Positions 18,762 through 29,735 are shown, counted from the first letter of the stretch. The stretch is 64,000 nucleotides of DNA from Prostheceraeus crozeri (GCA_907163375.1 CAJQUW010002997.1:1-64000); one strand, 5' to 3'. A program made the numbers and translations. The notes: generated from the sequence alone by a model not told the origin.

Positions 18762-19193
18762 CTACTCAATGTGGGTGGAGCGGGCAAGTATTGCTCTTGC
18801 GACAGATTTGGCAAGACTAATGCCCAGACAGTCAAAAATCTCACGGTGGACAACCGAAACTTTTTCATTGCTTTGAACTGCCATAGTGCATCCAAGCTGT
18901 TTAAGAAGTGCAGTGGCCTCTCCACCCCAGACACCGTATGCTGTGACTGCAACAGGGGCACATCTCCATCCCAATCTAGCACATCTCTCATCATTGCCTC
19001 TATGTTTCCGGCTTTCTGCAGCTGCGAGACATACATCACTTGCTGTACTCGCTCCATGAATATAGTTCGGAATGAGCGGATGTACCACAGTAATGTCGAT
19101 CGCAGCAGCCTGACCCAATGTCCAGTTTGGTATTAAAATGTCTGCAGGCCTTTGCAAATCATCACTTGATCCCTGTTCCTGCTTAGGATTCAA
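18762..19193 (-). pseudogene. LINE restriction-like endonuclease domain
   Basis: The frame reads LQRPADILIPNWTLGQAAAI followed by DITVVHPL. The RPAD Asp and the D-x-T strand fit the PD-(D/E)XK active site of REL endonucleases. The downstream part is helical, with LGWRCAPVAVTAYGVWG, and ends LAKSVARAILARSTHIE. It would nick the target for reverse transcription. It continues the C-terminal end of the RT ORF after a frame change near 19200. A related C-terminus occurs at 25284-25540. Confidence 0.78.
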
Positions 19194-19202
19194 TCTTGCC
19201 CT

Positions 19203-21429
19203 CTAACAAAAACGATAGATCTTATTGCGAAGAATGATGTGTCGTCGATTCACATCTGGACCTCGCATACATGTGCTGCCATGAATGCCGAAGTCATCCA
19301 TCTGCTTGTCCGGGCACATGAGACATGTTGACTTACAATTCAGCGGTAGTCCCAAGCGAAGCTTCGTCAACACATGAACCTCATTTGGCTCAAGACGTTG
19401 ATCCAGACCTGGATTTGGGATAGCTGAAAGCCAGGATGATGAATGAGTATTTGATACTGCTGACAGTCGAGCTTTCTCAGCTGTACTTGACATCATTTGT
19501 TGCAGTCTTTCTTCTTGGGCTTCCTCAATTCTTTGTGAAAGACTTCTTTGTGATCGGCACTCTGGGATATTGACAACATCCAAACGGTCAAATGCTTTGA
19601 CTCTGGTATTGTAATCATTAATGACTTCTTGAATATCCAAATGAGGCGAGTTGGTAGAAGAGATCGATGAAATATAGGCTGCAGATGCGTGTTTCCTGAC
19701 TGATCGTAAGCCAAACCCTCCACGTTTCATACTTAATTCCACTTGTAAGCGGGAAGCTTCAGTTAAACCAATGCAGAGGGATTCTTCGAAGCAACGCATG
19801 ACGTCCGTGTCAAATTCACAAAGTTGTTCAGATATTTGATTTGATTGGCAACTTCGTGCAATATGATTTAATTTGCAAAAGCCACCACATATTCTTAAAA
19901 GATTCAAGGAAATTTGAGGATCCTTGAGATGCACGATAGCACGTAGAAGTTTGGCAGCCTCTAAGCGTTTCTTCTTGACATAGTCAATACAGAAGGAAAC
20001 CTCACCTATAGGTGAACCCAGAATCTCCATGTTTGGTTTACCCAGCTTTCTCACATTCGATGGAAAACTTGAAAGATCTATTTTGCTGTACAGTTCACAT
20101 TTGTGTAAGTTGAGATGCAGACCAGACCATGTCTCAGATTCCTGAATCATGCATAGGCATTGCTTGATGGATTGTATCCCACCACATAAAACACCGTCAT
20201 CCAAGTACCAGAGATTGTGAGTTAGTCCAGGAATATGTTTCAATGAATCAACAAGGCGGTTCAAACCAAGTGCAAACAAAAGTGGCCCGAGTGGATCACC
20301 TTGCTGAACCCCATTGGCCGACGAAAGCATTCCGGTTGGGTGCCAGAGCAATGGATTTTGGCTGTAGCACCATGAGACCCAGGGCAACAATTCTGGAATT
20401 TCCTTGCTGCACTCACCCAAAACACATTGACGGGAAACCGAGTTGAAAGCGTTTGCCATGTCAATTTTCAAAATCACGAAGTCTTCGTCTTCCCAATGAG
20501 AATGAATTATGTGACGCATTCTGTGTACAACCTTTTCTACCCCACCAGGACATGAAACACCAAACTGTGTGTTAGCGAAAAGTCGTCCAACCGTTGATGA
20601 AAACACTTTGCCCAAACATTTGCCAATCAAGCGTCGGAGGACCTCACCAACCGCAATAGGTCGAATATCTAAGGGACCACTCTCTTTTGATTTTAGCAAT
20701 GCAGTTAGTGAAGCACCCGCGAAAAATGGTGCAACCTCTTTGCACGCTCTTCCAGAGATCATGAGATTGATGAGCGAACGCAATGTGGCGACAAGACTCA
20801 CAGGCAAAGCACTGTTGCATGCAGTGGTTAGATGGTCAACCCGGAGACCTGATGGTCCACATGCAGTTCCTCTGGGAAAAGAAGACAAAACTGCTTGGAT
20901 GTCAAAATCTTGCGGTAGACGAGGGATTGAATCCGAAGAAAAATCTGGCGGTGTTGGTGGTTCACGCTGTGGGTGTTTTTCAACCAAAAGACGACGTGTT
21001 TCAGAGGTGTTGGGTGCAATACCCTTACTCGTTAATACTCTGCAAGCTTTACCGAACAAGCCATCCTCAGCAAACGCGATTGCAGCCTTGCGAACATTTT
21101 CCCGGAGCTCCAAGTCATTATCATGATCTTTTGATTTGGTGGAGTAGGTCACTTTTATCTTCTTTGCGTTGTTACAAGCTTCATTCCATAATGTTACATA
21201 CTCTCCTGCCAACCACCGATCACATAATGTGGCAATGTTTACTCCATTTTGATGTTTCCTTCCTGAACGTTTCGACGACGGAAGCACACATTTTGGCAAC
21301 ATTGCCAACAGAGTAAAGTGTTCTATTGTGAAGTATTACTTTATTCAGTGTTTCTTGTAGTGCACGGCTCCAAGCTTGCTTGGCATTTGCAGGCACGTGC
21401 TTCAAGGTTGGTCGGAACAAACACAGCAC
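19203..21429 (-). pseudogene. LINE reverse transcriptase
   Basis: A 701-codon frame (19203-21308) has the RT motifs in order: ACGPSGLRVDHL, DIRPIAVGEVLRRLIGK, ILKIDMANAFNSVSR (first Asp), NGVQQGDPLGPLLFALGLN and LWYLDDGVLCGG (YxDD). Thumb-like and helical regions follow, then a CCHC-type knuckle (CLMCPDKQMDDFGIHGSTC) that introduces the REL endonuclease. The segment 21220-21429, in another frame, supplies the start (LFRPTLKHVPANAKQAW), so a frameshift lies near 21300. The family's protein is usually one ORF of 1000-1300 residues. Confidence 0.9.
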
Positions 21430-21468
21430 CTCGCGAATTGATGGCAGATCATTCGATAAATGGGAACT

Positions 21469-22068
21469 TTATTGTTCTTCAGTGGTAGTATCTTGTCTAG
21501 AGAAAGAGCATCGAGATAGGTGTAATGAACGGCGTGACTCAGCAACAATTCTTCTACATGGACAAATAAATTTTCTGTTTTGTCTTAGCCAAGCGATAGA
21601 AATCGGTCTATCAAATATGCCACATAAATGCTGCTCCAAATGTCTTATGATCATTGAAGGTGCTAAAATCTCTTGACAAGCACTAACTGGACAATTAATT
21701 CCAGAGCGGTACGTCACTTCCGTCTGATGACTACTTCGAATGTTGGATGTTTCTTGTGAGTTTAAATGGGCTGCTGGTAGGGCACCAGATCCAGGGCAGC
21801 TACTATTCCGAGGGCCATGTCTTCGTAGAGTGCCATTCCGTTCCGTCTGTTGACTACTTCGAATGTTGGATGTTTCTTGTGAGCTTAAATGGGCTGCTGG
21901 TAGACCACCAGATCCAGGGCAGCCATTATTCCGAGGGCCATGTCTTCGTAGAGTGCCATTCTGGTGCATAGCAATTTGACCATTGCATGATGGACAGTTT
22001 CCTCTAGTCGCTGATTGCATGGGAGATATCATTGGAGATATCATCCCTGCTTTAATTAAGCTGCACAT
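21469..22068 (-). pseudogene. LINE N-terminal zinc-finger region with duplicated 41-residue unit
   Basis: 199 codons. CPSCNGQIAMH leads into NGTLRRHGPRNNGCPGSG, which recurs 41 residues later as NGTLRRHGPRNSSCPGSG; the underlying 123 bp are a tandem duplication (21722-21845 and 21845-21968). Two further fingers follow (CPVSACQEILAPSMIIRHLE and FICPCRRI..HLSRC). Such fingers bind target DNA in R2-like elements. The first Met precedes a Met-rich lead. Confidence 0.75.
21722..21968. repeat. 123 bp tandem duplication within LINE zinc-finger region
   Basis: GACTACTTCGAATGTTGGAT recurs 123 bp apart with few differences, in frame (41 codons). Confidence 0.9.
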
Positions 22069-22394
22069 CGGCGTTGAACAAGTGCCGGCGTAGTAAAGCC
22101 TGCCGGTCGTGGCTGGAACGGTGGCTGGCGTCTGTCACCGAATAGCAAACGCCTGCACCGTTAGACATCATTTGATCAACTTAGATCGTGATTCGTGAGG
22201 CACTACTCAATTTCTTTATAACAGACATTTATGGTAGGTCCACCGAACCGGTGACAACAGTTAATACTACAGATTTCTAAGCAACAGTTTCTAACTACAA
22301 TACAATTATATGAGGATTTTTTCGTAATTTGATTGCATATTTTGCATAATAGAAAGAACACTAAAACGCATAATGACTTACCAACCTATTGCGG
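22069..22394. other. No gene; probable LINE 5' region then unassigned sequence
   Basis: 22075-22140 is GC-richer (CCGGCGTAG, GCCTGCCGGTCG) and may be LINE 5' untranslated sequence. Beyond that nothing recognised. Confidence 0.35.
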
Positions 22395-22545
22395 TCTAGG
22401 TCTACATTATGTCAATGTTAATACAATGTCTAGAATGACATTGAAAATGAAGAACGAGCGAAGCAAGTTCTAAATTTTCAATGAGTGTAGACGGGTATTA
22501 GCATTGCTATTGTTGAATATAAACATTACGATCAACCATAGAAAT
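22395..22545. repeat. Foldback MITE-like repeat, copy 1
   Basis: An imperfect palindrome: GTCTAGAATGACATTGAAAA and TTTTCAATGAGTGTAGAC flank a hairpin apex with GAACGAGCGAAGCAAGTTC. It continues TTGTTGAATATAAACATTAC and CAACCATAGAAATTATATT. A diverged second copy is at 30620-30735. Confidence 0.65.
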
Positions 22546-22555
22546 TATATTTTCA

Positions 22556-22676
22556 TCATGATATTGAGTTCCTTGCATTTAAAAAGTGGCTGTGGTGAGA
22601 TATCATTACAGTCCCTCGAAATCATGGAAATCTATAATCCATGCTCGAAATAGTGCAAGAACTCAATATCATGGAG
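22556..22676. repeat. Short foldback element
   Basis: CATGATATTGAGTTCCTTGC and its near inverse (GCAAGAACTCAATATCATG) bound about 120 bp without coding potential. A MITE-like unit. Confidence 0.6.
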
Positions 22677-22878
22677 GAAATATAATACCGCATAGCTCCC
22701 AATATCGTATTTCCACCTGTAATTAAAATCACTGCCTAGTGTTAGATAAAACACTTGATGCTTCGCGTCTCGTGTTTCCAATAACATAGTTCATAACATT
22801 CGTTCAATTACGGTGAAAGCAATGCAAGCTATGTGATAATAAACATCTAAAAATTTAATGTACGTAATTGTTTGGCCT

Positions 22879-23249
22879 ATTTTTTATTATGTGCTGTTTC
22901 AATTTTATTCTCAATAAAAATATATCTTTATATATCCGTAAATCTATGAACTGATGTCCATGATGCAATAAAGTTTTAAATAGTATGTCAAAAATAGCCT
23001 CTGGCTTTCTCAGGAATAAAAAAAATAAATTTCTAAGATACCAAGCTTTCGTATTCCTTCAACAGGGTATTCAATAGAATGCACAGATGTTTTACAGTCG
23101 TAAATCAATATTCAAAATTATTACTTAGATATTTCGAACAGCTCATCAACTACAGACAAATATAAGAAAAATATGCATAAACTATGAAATGAAGATACAA
23201 AGCTAACTATGGTAAGACAATTGAAGGCTGACCAGCGGCTTAAAAAATA
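22879..23249 (+). repeat. PLE1 left inverted arm
   Basis: It pairs with 24821-25189 in reverse complement over about 370 bp with few differences. Open frames inside it are not conserved domains. Confidence 0.92.
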
Positions 23250-23371
23250 ACAAACAACTATATCTGTAGTTAAACACTGTGTATCAATTTGTGGAATACA
23301 AGAAAGCATAATTCACAAAAAATATTAGAAAAGTATTAAAAGCTTATATGAAAGGAAATATAAAAATGAAT

Positions 23372-23882
23372 TTATCTCAAAAAAGGTAATAATGTCTTGC
23401 CGCAGCAACCATTAATCAAATTATTCTCATTATGTATGAAAATGGCCTCAAAGGATTTTCTCTTGGTATTGTTGAGTTCACTCTTTATGATTTTCCAACA
23501 TAAACTATTTCGGATATTGGTGTTGTGTTCTTCAGCATGTTGAAAGAATTTTGATGAACTTGAGGTTGTATGCTCATTGAGTCTTGCCTTAATGGTACGA
23601 GATGCTTCGCCTATATAACAATGCTTACAAATCAAACACGTAATCTTATAAATAACAAATTTACTGTAGCACTTCAATGCCTTCCCCGGTCTTGCACGTC
23701 CAGCAATTTGTATCACAATGGGGCCGTTCCTTAGTCCTTCTGAATCTCAGATCTAAATTTGGTTCAGTCTCAAAAATAATTCTGATTTTATCGCAAACTT
23801 CTGTTCTCTTAGCAAGGTTGATTATCTCGCGGCGTTGCCTTTCTCCTGTTGTTTTCATCATTTTCCTCTCCTGTATCTGCAA
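23372..23882 (-). pseudogene. PLE1 GIY-YIG endonuclease and preceding Cys region
   Basis: 23372-23716 contains FVIYKITCLICKHCYIGEAS then RTIKARLNEH, the nuclease core of Penelope-like elements (the first Tyr-containing strand, CYIGE and Arg of the next helix). The upstream frame 23661-23882 shows CDTNCWTCK, the usual Cys-rich lead. A frame change lies near 23680. The endonuclease nicks DNA for integration. Confidence 0.85.
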
Positions 23883-23884
23883 AC

Positions 23885-24299
23885 CATTTTCGAATGACCT
23901 TCATAGGGTAACCGTTACTTAAAAATCTTTGGGTTAACCATGTTTTACTATCATTCAAATGGTGTTGAGAACAATTTCCTTTGACTCGATGGTGTTCACC
24001 TAATAAAATAGCTCATTTACGGCTCGTTGGTTTGGTACAAAAGAGTCATGCGGTAAACAAGTGTCACTATATAAATCTTTCACAAAAAGAGCAAATTCAA
24101 AATCATTCAAAGAGTTCATACGAATCAAACTATCAAGATAAGGTAATTCATGATTAATAGAGGTCTCCATCGTAAACTTGATAGAAAAGTGTAAAGAATT
24201 AACAAAAGATAACAATTCTTGTTCAATAACAATTCTTGTTCGATAACAATCATTGTTCTCGGTGAGATTAGACGAGCTGACTACAGATCTACCACACAA
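23885..24299 (-). pseudogene. PLE1 reverse transcriptase, C-terminal part and linker
   Basis: 24000-24299 reads LLSFVNSLHFSIKFTMETS and ELPYLDSLIRMNS, the post-catalytic part of PLE RTs ('IKFTmE....LpFLD'). 23890-23975 in another frame has RFLSNGYPMKVIRKWF, the NGYP linker motif. The upstream catalytic core is absent. Confidence 0.75.
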
Positions 24300-24569
24300 G
24301 AGAACAAAGTGTACTCTTTTAATTTGATAAAGGAAAAATTCTCTAGAAACGGATATCCTAAACGCTTTGTTGACTCCTATTTCAAACTATACAATCGAAG
24401 AAAGTCTGATCCCCTCAACAAGCCTCCAGATACTATTAGAGCCTACATCAAGTGTCCATACGTTGATGAAGTCACTAAAAGACACTACACTTCGTTCTTG
24501 AAAAGACTAGGTAATGGCTCGCTGCATTTACACTCAAGAAGTCGACGCTCAAGAGAAGTTCCAGAATAA
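24219..24569 (+). pseudogene. PLE linker fragment in inverted orientation
   Basis: 116 codons on the plus strand contain KEKFSRNGYPKRFVDSYFK and later IKCPYVDEVTKRH, i.e. the same NGYP and '(P/T)YVDEV' linker found in PLEs. It lies antisense to the rest of the element and occupies the place of the RT core, so a second PLE piece was inverted or inserted here. Related wording YVDEVNKR occurs near 49360. Confidence 0.65.
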
Positions 24570-24781
24570 TTGTTTGATATTTCTGTAATCTGTTTGTTTA
24601 TTCTTTGTTGCATGGTTTGAGGTTGAGTTATAGGAACAACATTGATATCACTATTATATAAACTCTTTTTCAGCATATCGCTATAATCTTGATTATCCAT
24701 CGCTATAAGGCGTTTATTTTTATCAGAGTTTATCAAAATAACGGCATCATCCTTCAGCTCCTTGTGTAAATTATCCAACAC
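24485..24781 (-). pseudogene. PLE1 reverse transcriptase, N-terminal part
   Basis: LHKELKDDAVILINSDKNKR followed by MDNQDYSDMLKKSLYNSD is the start of PLE RTs (the 'aDKn...vmd...Y' motif). The downstream half of the frame is unlike RT where the inverted fragment begins. Confidence 0.7.
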
Positions 24782-24820
24782 TTTTCTCTCTTCTATATTT
24801 CTTTTAATACTTCTATATAT

Positions 24821-25189
24821 TTTTTAAGCCGCTGACCAGTCGGCCTTCAATTGTCTTACCATAGTTAGCTTTGTATCTTCATTTCATAGTTTATGCATAT
24901 TTTTCTTATATTTGTCTGTAGTTGATGAGCTGTTCGAAATATCTAAGTAATAATTTTGAATATTGATTTACGACTGTAAAACATCTGTGCATTCTATTGA
25001 ATACCCTGTTGAAGGAATACGAAAGCTTGGTATCTTAGAAATTTATTTTTTTTATTCCTGAGAAAGCCAGAGGCTATTTTTGACATACTATTTAAAACTT
25101 TATTGCATCATGGACATCAGTTCATAGATTTACGGATATATAAAGATATATTTTTATTGAGAATAAAATTGAAACAGCACATAATAAAA
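24821..25189 (-). repeat. PLE1 right inverted arm
   Basis: Reverse complement of 22879-23249. Confidence 0.92.
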
Positions 25190-25283
25190 ACAGATACCTG
25201 AACTTATATATTTGTCAAGAGAAAAAAAACAATAAGTTATTGTCCTAAAGGTAAAGCACTACACCAAGTAAAAAAGCCTTTAA

Positions 25284-25540
25284 AAAAACTAAAGAGAAAC
25301 ACGAGCTAGCAGAGACCGTGCTATCGATCTCGCGAGAGTCACCGAGACGCACTGGAATATTGTATGTCTTATGGTGACACGGTCGCCATTTGTCTGAATT
25401 GACAGACGGTTGAAAATTTGTTGGAATACGGATATACATATATAATGCATGCTTTTGGAAGGCTTTCTATGTCCACCGGTTAATAAGTTCCAAGAAGCAG
25501 GTAATAATTTTCCTGATTGGAAATTACTAACCTGGTGCAC
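25284..25540 (-). pseudogene. 3' fragment of a second REL-endonuclease LINE
   Basis: The minus frame ends CVSVTLARSIARSLLARVSL, parallel to LGISLAKSVARAILARSTHI at the end of the LINE endonuclease at 18762-19193, with similar preceding helices. It is a 5'-truncated copy of a related family. A short 3' sequence follows to about 25200. Confidence 0.6.
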
Positions 25541-25574
25541 ACTTCATTATAGCAGATGATGCACAGATTTCTTC

Positions 25575-25745
25575 GTTCATTATTTATCATAATAACCTCG
25601 AGCCTTCGGCTCTCGGTAATTATAGGAAATAATGACCTCATATCAGTGCATTATCTATTACGTACACGTAACGAAGATATCCATTAAATTAACATTTTAG
25701 GCATTAAAGTATTACTCATCGGAGATATTTAGTTGAAGGTGATGT
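25575..25745. repeat. Foldback hairpin plus dispersed repeat
   Basis: 25580-25640 is a hairpin (CATTATTTATCATAATAACC pairs with GGAAATAATGA across CTCGAGCCTTCGGCTCTCG). 25660-25745 (TAACGAAGATATCCATTAAA, then TACTCATCGGAGATATTTA) recurs diverged at 30797-30885. Confidence 0.65.
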
Positions 25746-25790
25746 CCCATCATAGAAATTAACAATACCATAGAAATCTGCTGATAGTGA

Positions 25791-27869
25791 GTCTACCCAT
25801 GGACTCCTAGATATATAACACCTGGACTGAAAGGTAGCATGAAACTGCTTTCAGTAATGTACGCTTCAAGGCTGACGTCGATTAAAGGATACAGCATCTC
25901 ACACTTCTGGTAGAGATGCTTAAGATACAAAATAAGTACTCCGCGCATGGTTGTCGCACTGGCTACGATTCGCAAAGAAATGACGATTGCATCACTTTTC
26001 ATCAATACCCAATAAATGACACACAAAGACTCAATAAATGGATCTCTCGGAACCCATGAAAAAAAATTAGAGTGACTAAGCACTCAATGTATTCGTTGCA
26101 TTTCGTCGATTGAGATTTCGAGGAACGACACGATTCGAACAAACGGCGATCGAAGAGCTTGCACCAGAAATTAAAAAATAAGAAAACAAAAACAACTGCA
26201 ATCCCTAGTGTCATCCCTAATGCTCTTGCATATCTTTCCTTAAAATCCACAACTGCGAGAATAATATCCGCTACCTCAACCAAAAGGCTTGAACGTTCTG
26301 CTGCTATTCTTGAGTGTAAATCGGAAGCTATTTTATCGAGTGATGAAGAAACTAATTTGGGTGACATCGAAATGACACTCTTGTGACAATTGTGTACCTT
26401 TGGGATTTCTGTCAAAACTATTGATAATTCGATCTACCTATTTTATATTGATACAGATAATTACATTCCACACTTAAAGGCCAATTTGATAATTCAGTGC
26501 CTGTTTCTATCATCATCGATAACAAATTGATACCAAAGTTTAACTATTGTGACATTGCAACCAATTCCAAGATTTCTTTGTTTTCACAAGTGTCAAATTT
26601 GATGGCAAGGACAAAATTTCTTGCAGACTCGGAGGAGACTGACATTTTCATGAATCATGTTGAAGAGAACATAAATCTACTTCAAAGATGGAGAAGTGAT
26701 GCGGCTTCTGCTGAAATTGGACAGACATAGCTTGCTTGACTTTTTTAACAATTGCTGATTCGAAATAAATTTGCACGATCAAACTCTCCCGAACTGATGA
26801 TAATGGTGTGCCAAATTCATGCCGCGAGCGCAGCGGTCTATAATTTTCTGCATCATCAACAGCTATTGTTTCTTCCATCTGTGTGCACCTCATGAGCTTA
26901 CGATTTTCGATTGACAGCGGGACTGAATCTAGAAATCGACACTGACCTCAAATTTCGTACTACTCAACTTAATGACTTCGACTGTAATGTTTTATTAATG
27001 ATTGATGAAATATATTTGTCCAAGTGGATAGAGTACAGCGGTAATGAGGTACATGGATTGACTGAGGGACGTGCTGCTGCAACTACCATTCAATGCTTTA
27101 TGGCAAAATCAAAGGGAAGTATCTTGATATCATTTCTTTGTTTCCGATTTATAAGTTTGACAGCAGAAAAACTCAAGTAATGCTTTGAGGAAACCATGAT
27201 GACACTTAGAAAGATCTTCTTGAATGTTGATGGTGTGTCAGTAGATAATGCGTGAATCGAAAATTTTACGTTGACATTTGTGGAGGCAGTCTGCATACTC
27301 ACATAATAAACTCAGTGACTGGTCAGCCAATATACGAGGTATATATATATATGTTTATCCTGTCCATGGTATAAAAAGATTTGCAACAATTTTCATAAAA
27401 GGAAGACTTTCTTATGTCTTCCTATGACCGGCTATTTCCCAAATGAATGTTCTCCAAAATTCGATGATGTTTCACAGCTTTATGAACACGAATCATGCAT
27501 GGTTCTTGAGAAAGCGCATCGAATGACATCGACTGTTTTAGAACCAAAAAATATCGAAAGGACTTCAGTGAAGTTGGCATTAATTGTGTTTTCAGAGTCA
27601 ACAAGAGATGAATATCGATGATTATATCCTTTTTAATTGTGCTTGTGCGTCTAACTGCTCTGTCATTATCATTTTAACTTGCTTTTCTATTCATAATGCT
27701 GAAAAAAGGATGCATGCTTGACTTGAGACAATCAGTTTTTATGCCTTGAGACGGTTGTCTTTCATTACCGAGAGTCAAAGCATGTGCACTGATGTCAGCC
27801 TTGTATCGTACACTTGGTCAATCGAGCTCTCAGTCCAGGTTTTATATATCTAGGAGTCCATGGTCTACC
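25791..27869 (+). mobile_element. P-element-like transposon with TIRs and target duplication
   Basis: CATGGACTCCTAGATATA at 25798 and its inverse ending at 27862 form TIRs that extend, with a few mismatches, to ACCTGGACTGA (about 33 bp). GTCTACC flanks both sides (25791-25797, 27863-27869), agreeing with 7 of the 8 bp usual for P elements. The 2065 bp body carries transposase remains on the plus strand. Solo copies of the end sequence occur near 30506 and 46414. Confidence 0.88.
26159..27621 (+). pseudogene. P-element-like transposase, decayed
   Basis: Pieces in several plus frames. 26911-27180 has LLMIDEIYLSKWIEYSGNEV and FMAKSKGSI, the first catalytic block of P/THAP9 transposases. 27424-27621 has YFPNECSPKFDDVSQLY and IERTSVKLALIVFSESTRD, the later helical region. 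26159-26386 (TTAIPSVIPNALAYLS) resembles the stretch just after a THAP domain, but no clean C2CH finger is seen. Several frame changes and loss of the second half of the catalytic core make it inactive. It differs clearly from the copy at 16486-18463. Confidence 0.75.
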
Positions 27870-28337
27870 ATAGATCAACCATACTATTATCTACTACTAT
27901 GTGTCCCATAGTTTGTCTATGCTCTTAATGTACTTCCAATGAGTGACATTTGAGATGTATGATCTAAGAAAATCTATGATGTCGTTATGACATCGCTGCC
28001 TTACGATAGGCTATTGCATGTATTTTCATGAATGAGTATATCTGTAAAAATATGTCCATGTAGGCTGTGCGATACTACTTTTTGTACCTTACTTTTTTGT
28101 TCATCCCTTTTTAGGCATCTCTTTTTTCATTGTTAGAATCTGTATATATCCACATATGGTAGCTCCATTTCTATAACTAGAAGACAATGATTGTCAAAAC
28201 ATGATATCCATTTTCAAAATATCAATTCGAAAATCATTATAATCATTTTGTTGATGCAAGTGTGATATCTGTTGTTACCTATCATAGCATGAATTGATTG
28301 TGATCATTATTTCATATCGGAAACATCATAGATTAAT
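27870..28337. other. No gene seen
   Basis: AT-rich sequence with stops in all frames. No repeat that I can place. Confidence 0.5.
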
Positions 28338-28887
28338 TTTATTTCTTTGGAAAGAGCGAAATTCTAGTCTAGTGATGGAATGAACTTTGTTTTCTTACGG
28401 ACGATTAATTTCAGCTACTAACGGTAGCTATCTTCAGGTAATGAATTCATGAAATTAATAATATCTAAAAATTCACATCTGATATAAGTGATACAGAATT
28501 ACAAATAATACACAACTATGTAAAAACATTTTAGGGAAGTTATGGAAGAGTGGGAGCTATGTGGCAGGTAGTAAAGGGTTGCTTACAACCATTAGCATTT
28601 TGTTAAATGTCCTGACATCGAAGATGGAGAAATGCGATGTGAGTTAAGAAATCTGATTACCATAGAAGGCATGTGAAATGCATCTGAGTCAATGAAAGAG
28701 GAAATCTCTATAATTGTCTAACTCGTGTTTGGCATTAATAGACGGCTTCAGCTTATTTATATAAAATTCCTCACGTAATCGGAGATTGGTGGAATATTTA
28801 TCAGAGTAAATAAATAAGGTCCGTAAGAAAATAAAGTTCATTCCATCACTAGAATTTGGCTCTTTCCAAAAAAATAAAATTATGATA
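28338..28887. mobile_element. Non-coding element with about 60 bp inverted ends
   Basis: TTTATTTCTTTGGAAAGAGC at left and its near inverse at right (GCTCTTTCCAAAAAAATAAA) continue inwards through TGATGGAATGAACTTT and CTTACGGAC. The 550 bp body has no domain. Either a MITE or a PLE remnant; the inner phrase GCTACTAACGGTAGCTATCT is reminiscent of PLE ends, but that is weak. Confidence 0.65.
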
Positions 28888-28949
28888 TTTAGCCAAGGAC
28901 TCTTTCAGAATCATAGATTGTTCATACTATGTGACAAACCTAATTTACT

Positions 28950-29046
28950 ATAGCGCTTCAGCGACAGGACCTAAATGTCAGCCTCGGCTTGCGGCCTCGT
29001 CTGACATTTGTCATGTCACTTCATCGCTATGGTACATTTGGTTTAT
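28950..29046. repeat. Foldback hairpin element
   Basis: TATAGCGCTTCAGCGACAGG pairs imperfectly with the inverse at 29010-29040 across a GC-rich apex (CCTCGGCTTGCGGCCTCG). MITE-like. Confidence 0.7.
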
Positions 29047-29112
29047 GTTAAATATCCAATGTTAGACAATTTAATTTCATTTAATACTAAAATCTATGAC
29101 AATAAGTAAAAG
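29047..29112. repeat. Dispersed repeat, direct copy of 30882-30955
   Basis: TGTTAAATATCCAATGTTAG and TCTATGACAATAA occur in both copies with few differences over about 65 bp. Confidence 0.65.
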
Positions 29113-29258
29113 TTAAAGGATGGTTTAGAAATTTCAACCAGAAAAATCGAAGTATAGAATTCAATCAAAATCCCGAGGTCGTGGGCCTCGGTATTTTGAC
29201 TGTATTCTATATCGAAATATTTCTCATTTACAAATTTCTAAGTCATCCTTTAGCCGTG
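29113..29258. repeat. Foldback hairpin element
   Basis: AAAGGATGGTTTAGAAATTT pairs with AAATTTCTAAGTCATCCTTT, with further pairing to an apex CCCGAGGTCGTGGGCCTCGG. It has the same design as the hairpin at 28950. Confidence 0.75.
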
Positions 29259-29735
29259 TTAAAGAATATCTAATTGACTATCTATGATGAGGTAAAATTT
29301 GACAAGGTCAGATTGCCTAATGTAGACAGATATCTTTGAACTTAAACATCCACAACTGAAATTCAAACCCGTTTAAGACTCATTCTCATGCTCCTCTGCT
29401 AAGATGACTGATCTATAGACTTAAACTGTGAATTCTTCAATGAAAATGATCTGTTGAATGATTTATTTGTAAACTGGAGAGACGACGAGGCTAAAACAGT
29501 ATCTCACCAGCCATATTGGACGTCGGACGAGTGTTATCCGAATAATTGAAACAACAGGTGACAGACAGGTAGAGAAAAAGTAACCTGTCATCAATCTGAT
29601 TGTGTCGAGGTATACGATAGCACAAATACAAAGAAGATGAATTTGGTATCAGATTGAATTGGATAAAATTGGATCAATAGAGGAGGGTTCATCAGAATTC
29701 TGCGGCGTGAGTCACTATTCTGTAAATTCTATTTT
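29259..29735. other. No gene seen
   Basis: Stops in all frames; no placed repeat. Confidence 0.45.

Larger units (their letters stand above)
18746..22068 (-). mobile_element. LINE with restriction-like endonuclease (R2/NeSL-like group), broken
   Basis: The order on the minus strand is N-terminal zinc fingers (22068-21469), reverse transcriptase (21429-19203) and restriction-like endonuclease (19193-18762), the architecture of early-branching LINEs. At least three frame changes separate the coding pieces. The element is near full length and lacks an APE nuclease. I cannot assign a named clade without a search. Confidence 0.85.
22879..25189 (-). mobile_element. Penelope-like element with 370 bp inverted arms, rearranged
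   Basis: 22879-23249 and 24821-25189 are near-identical inverted repeats; compare GGTATTCAATAGAATGCACA at left with its inverse at right. Between them are PLE coding remains on the minus strand: RT N-terminal part (24485-24781), RT end and linker (23890-24299), and GIY-YIG endonuclease (23372-23882). A plus-strand PLE piece interrupts (24219-24569). Inverted terminal copies are characteristic of Penelope elements. No target duplication is evident. The RT core with YxDD is missing. Confidence 0.85.

Noticed and set aside
20243-21316. Long plus-strand frames opposite the LINE reverse transcriptase
   Set aside because: Antisense shadows of a well-supported RT frame.
26002-26415. Minus-strand frame with one membrane-like segment
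   Set aside because: It lies antisense to the P-element region and mirrors a plus-strand stretch resembling the post-THAP part.
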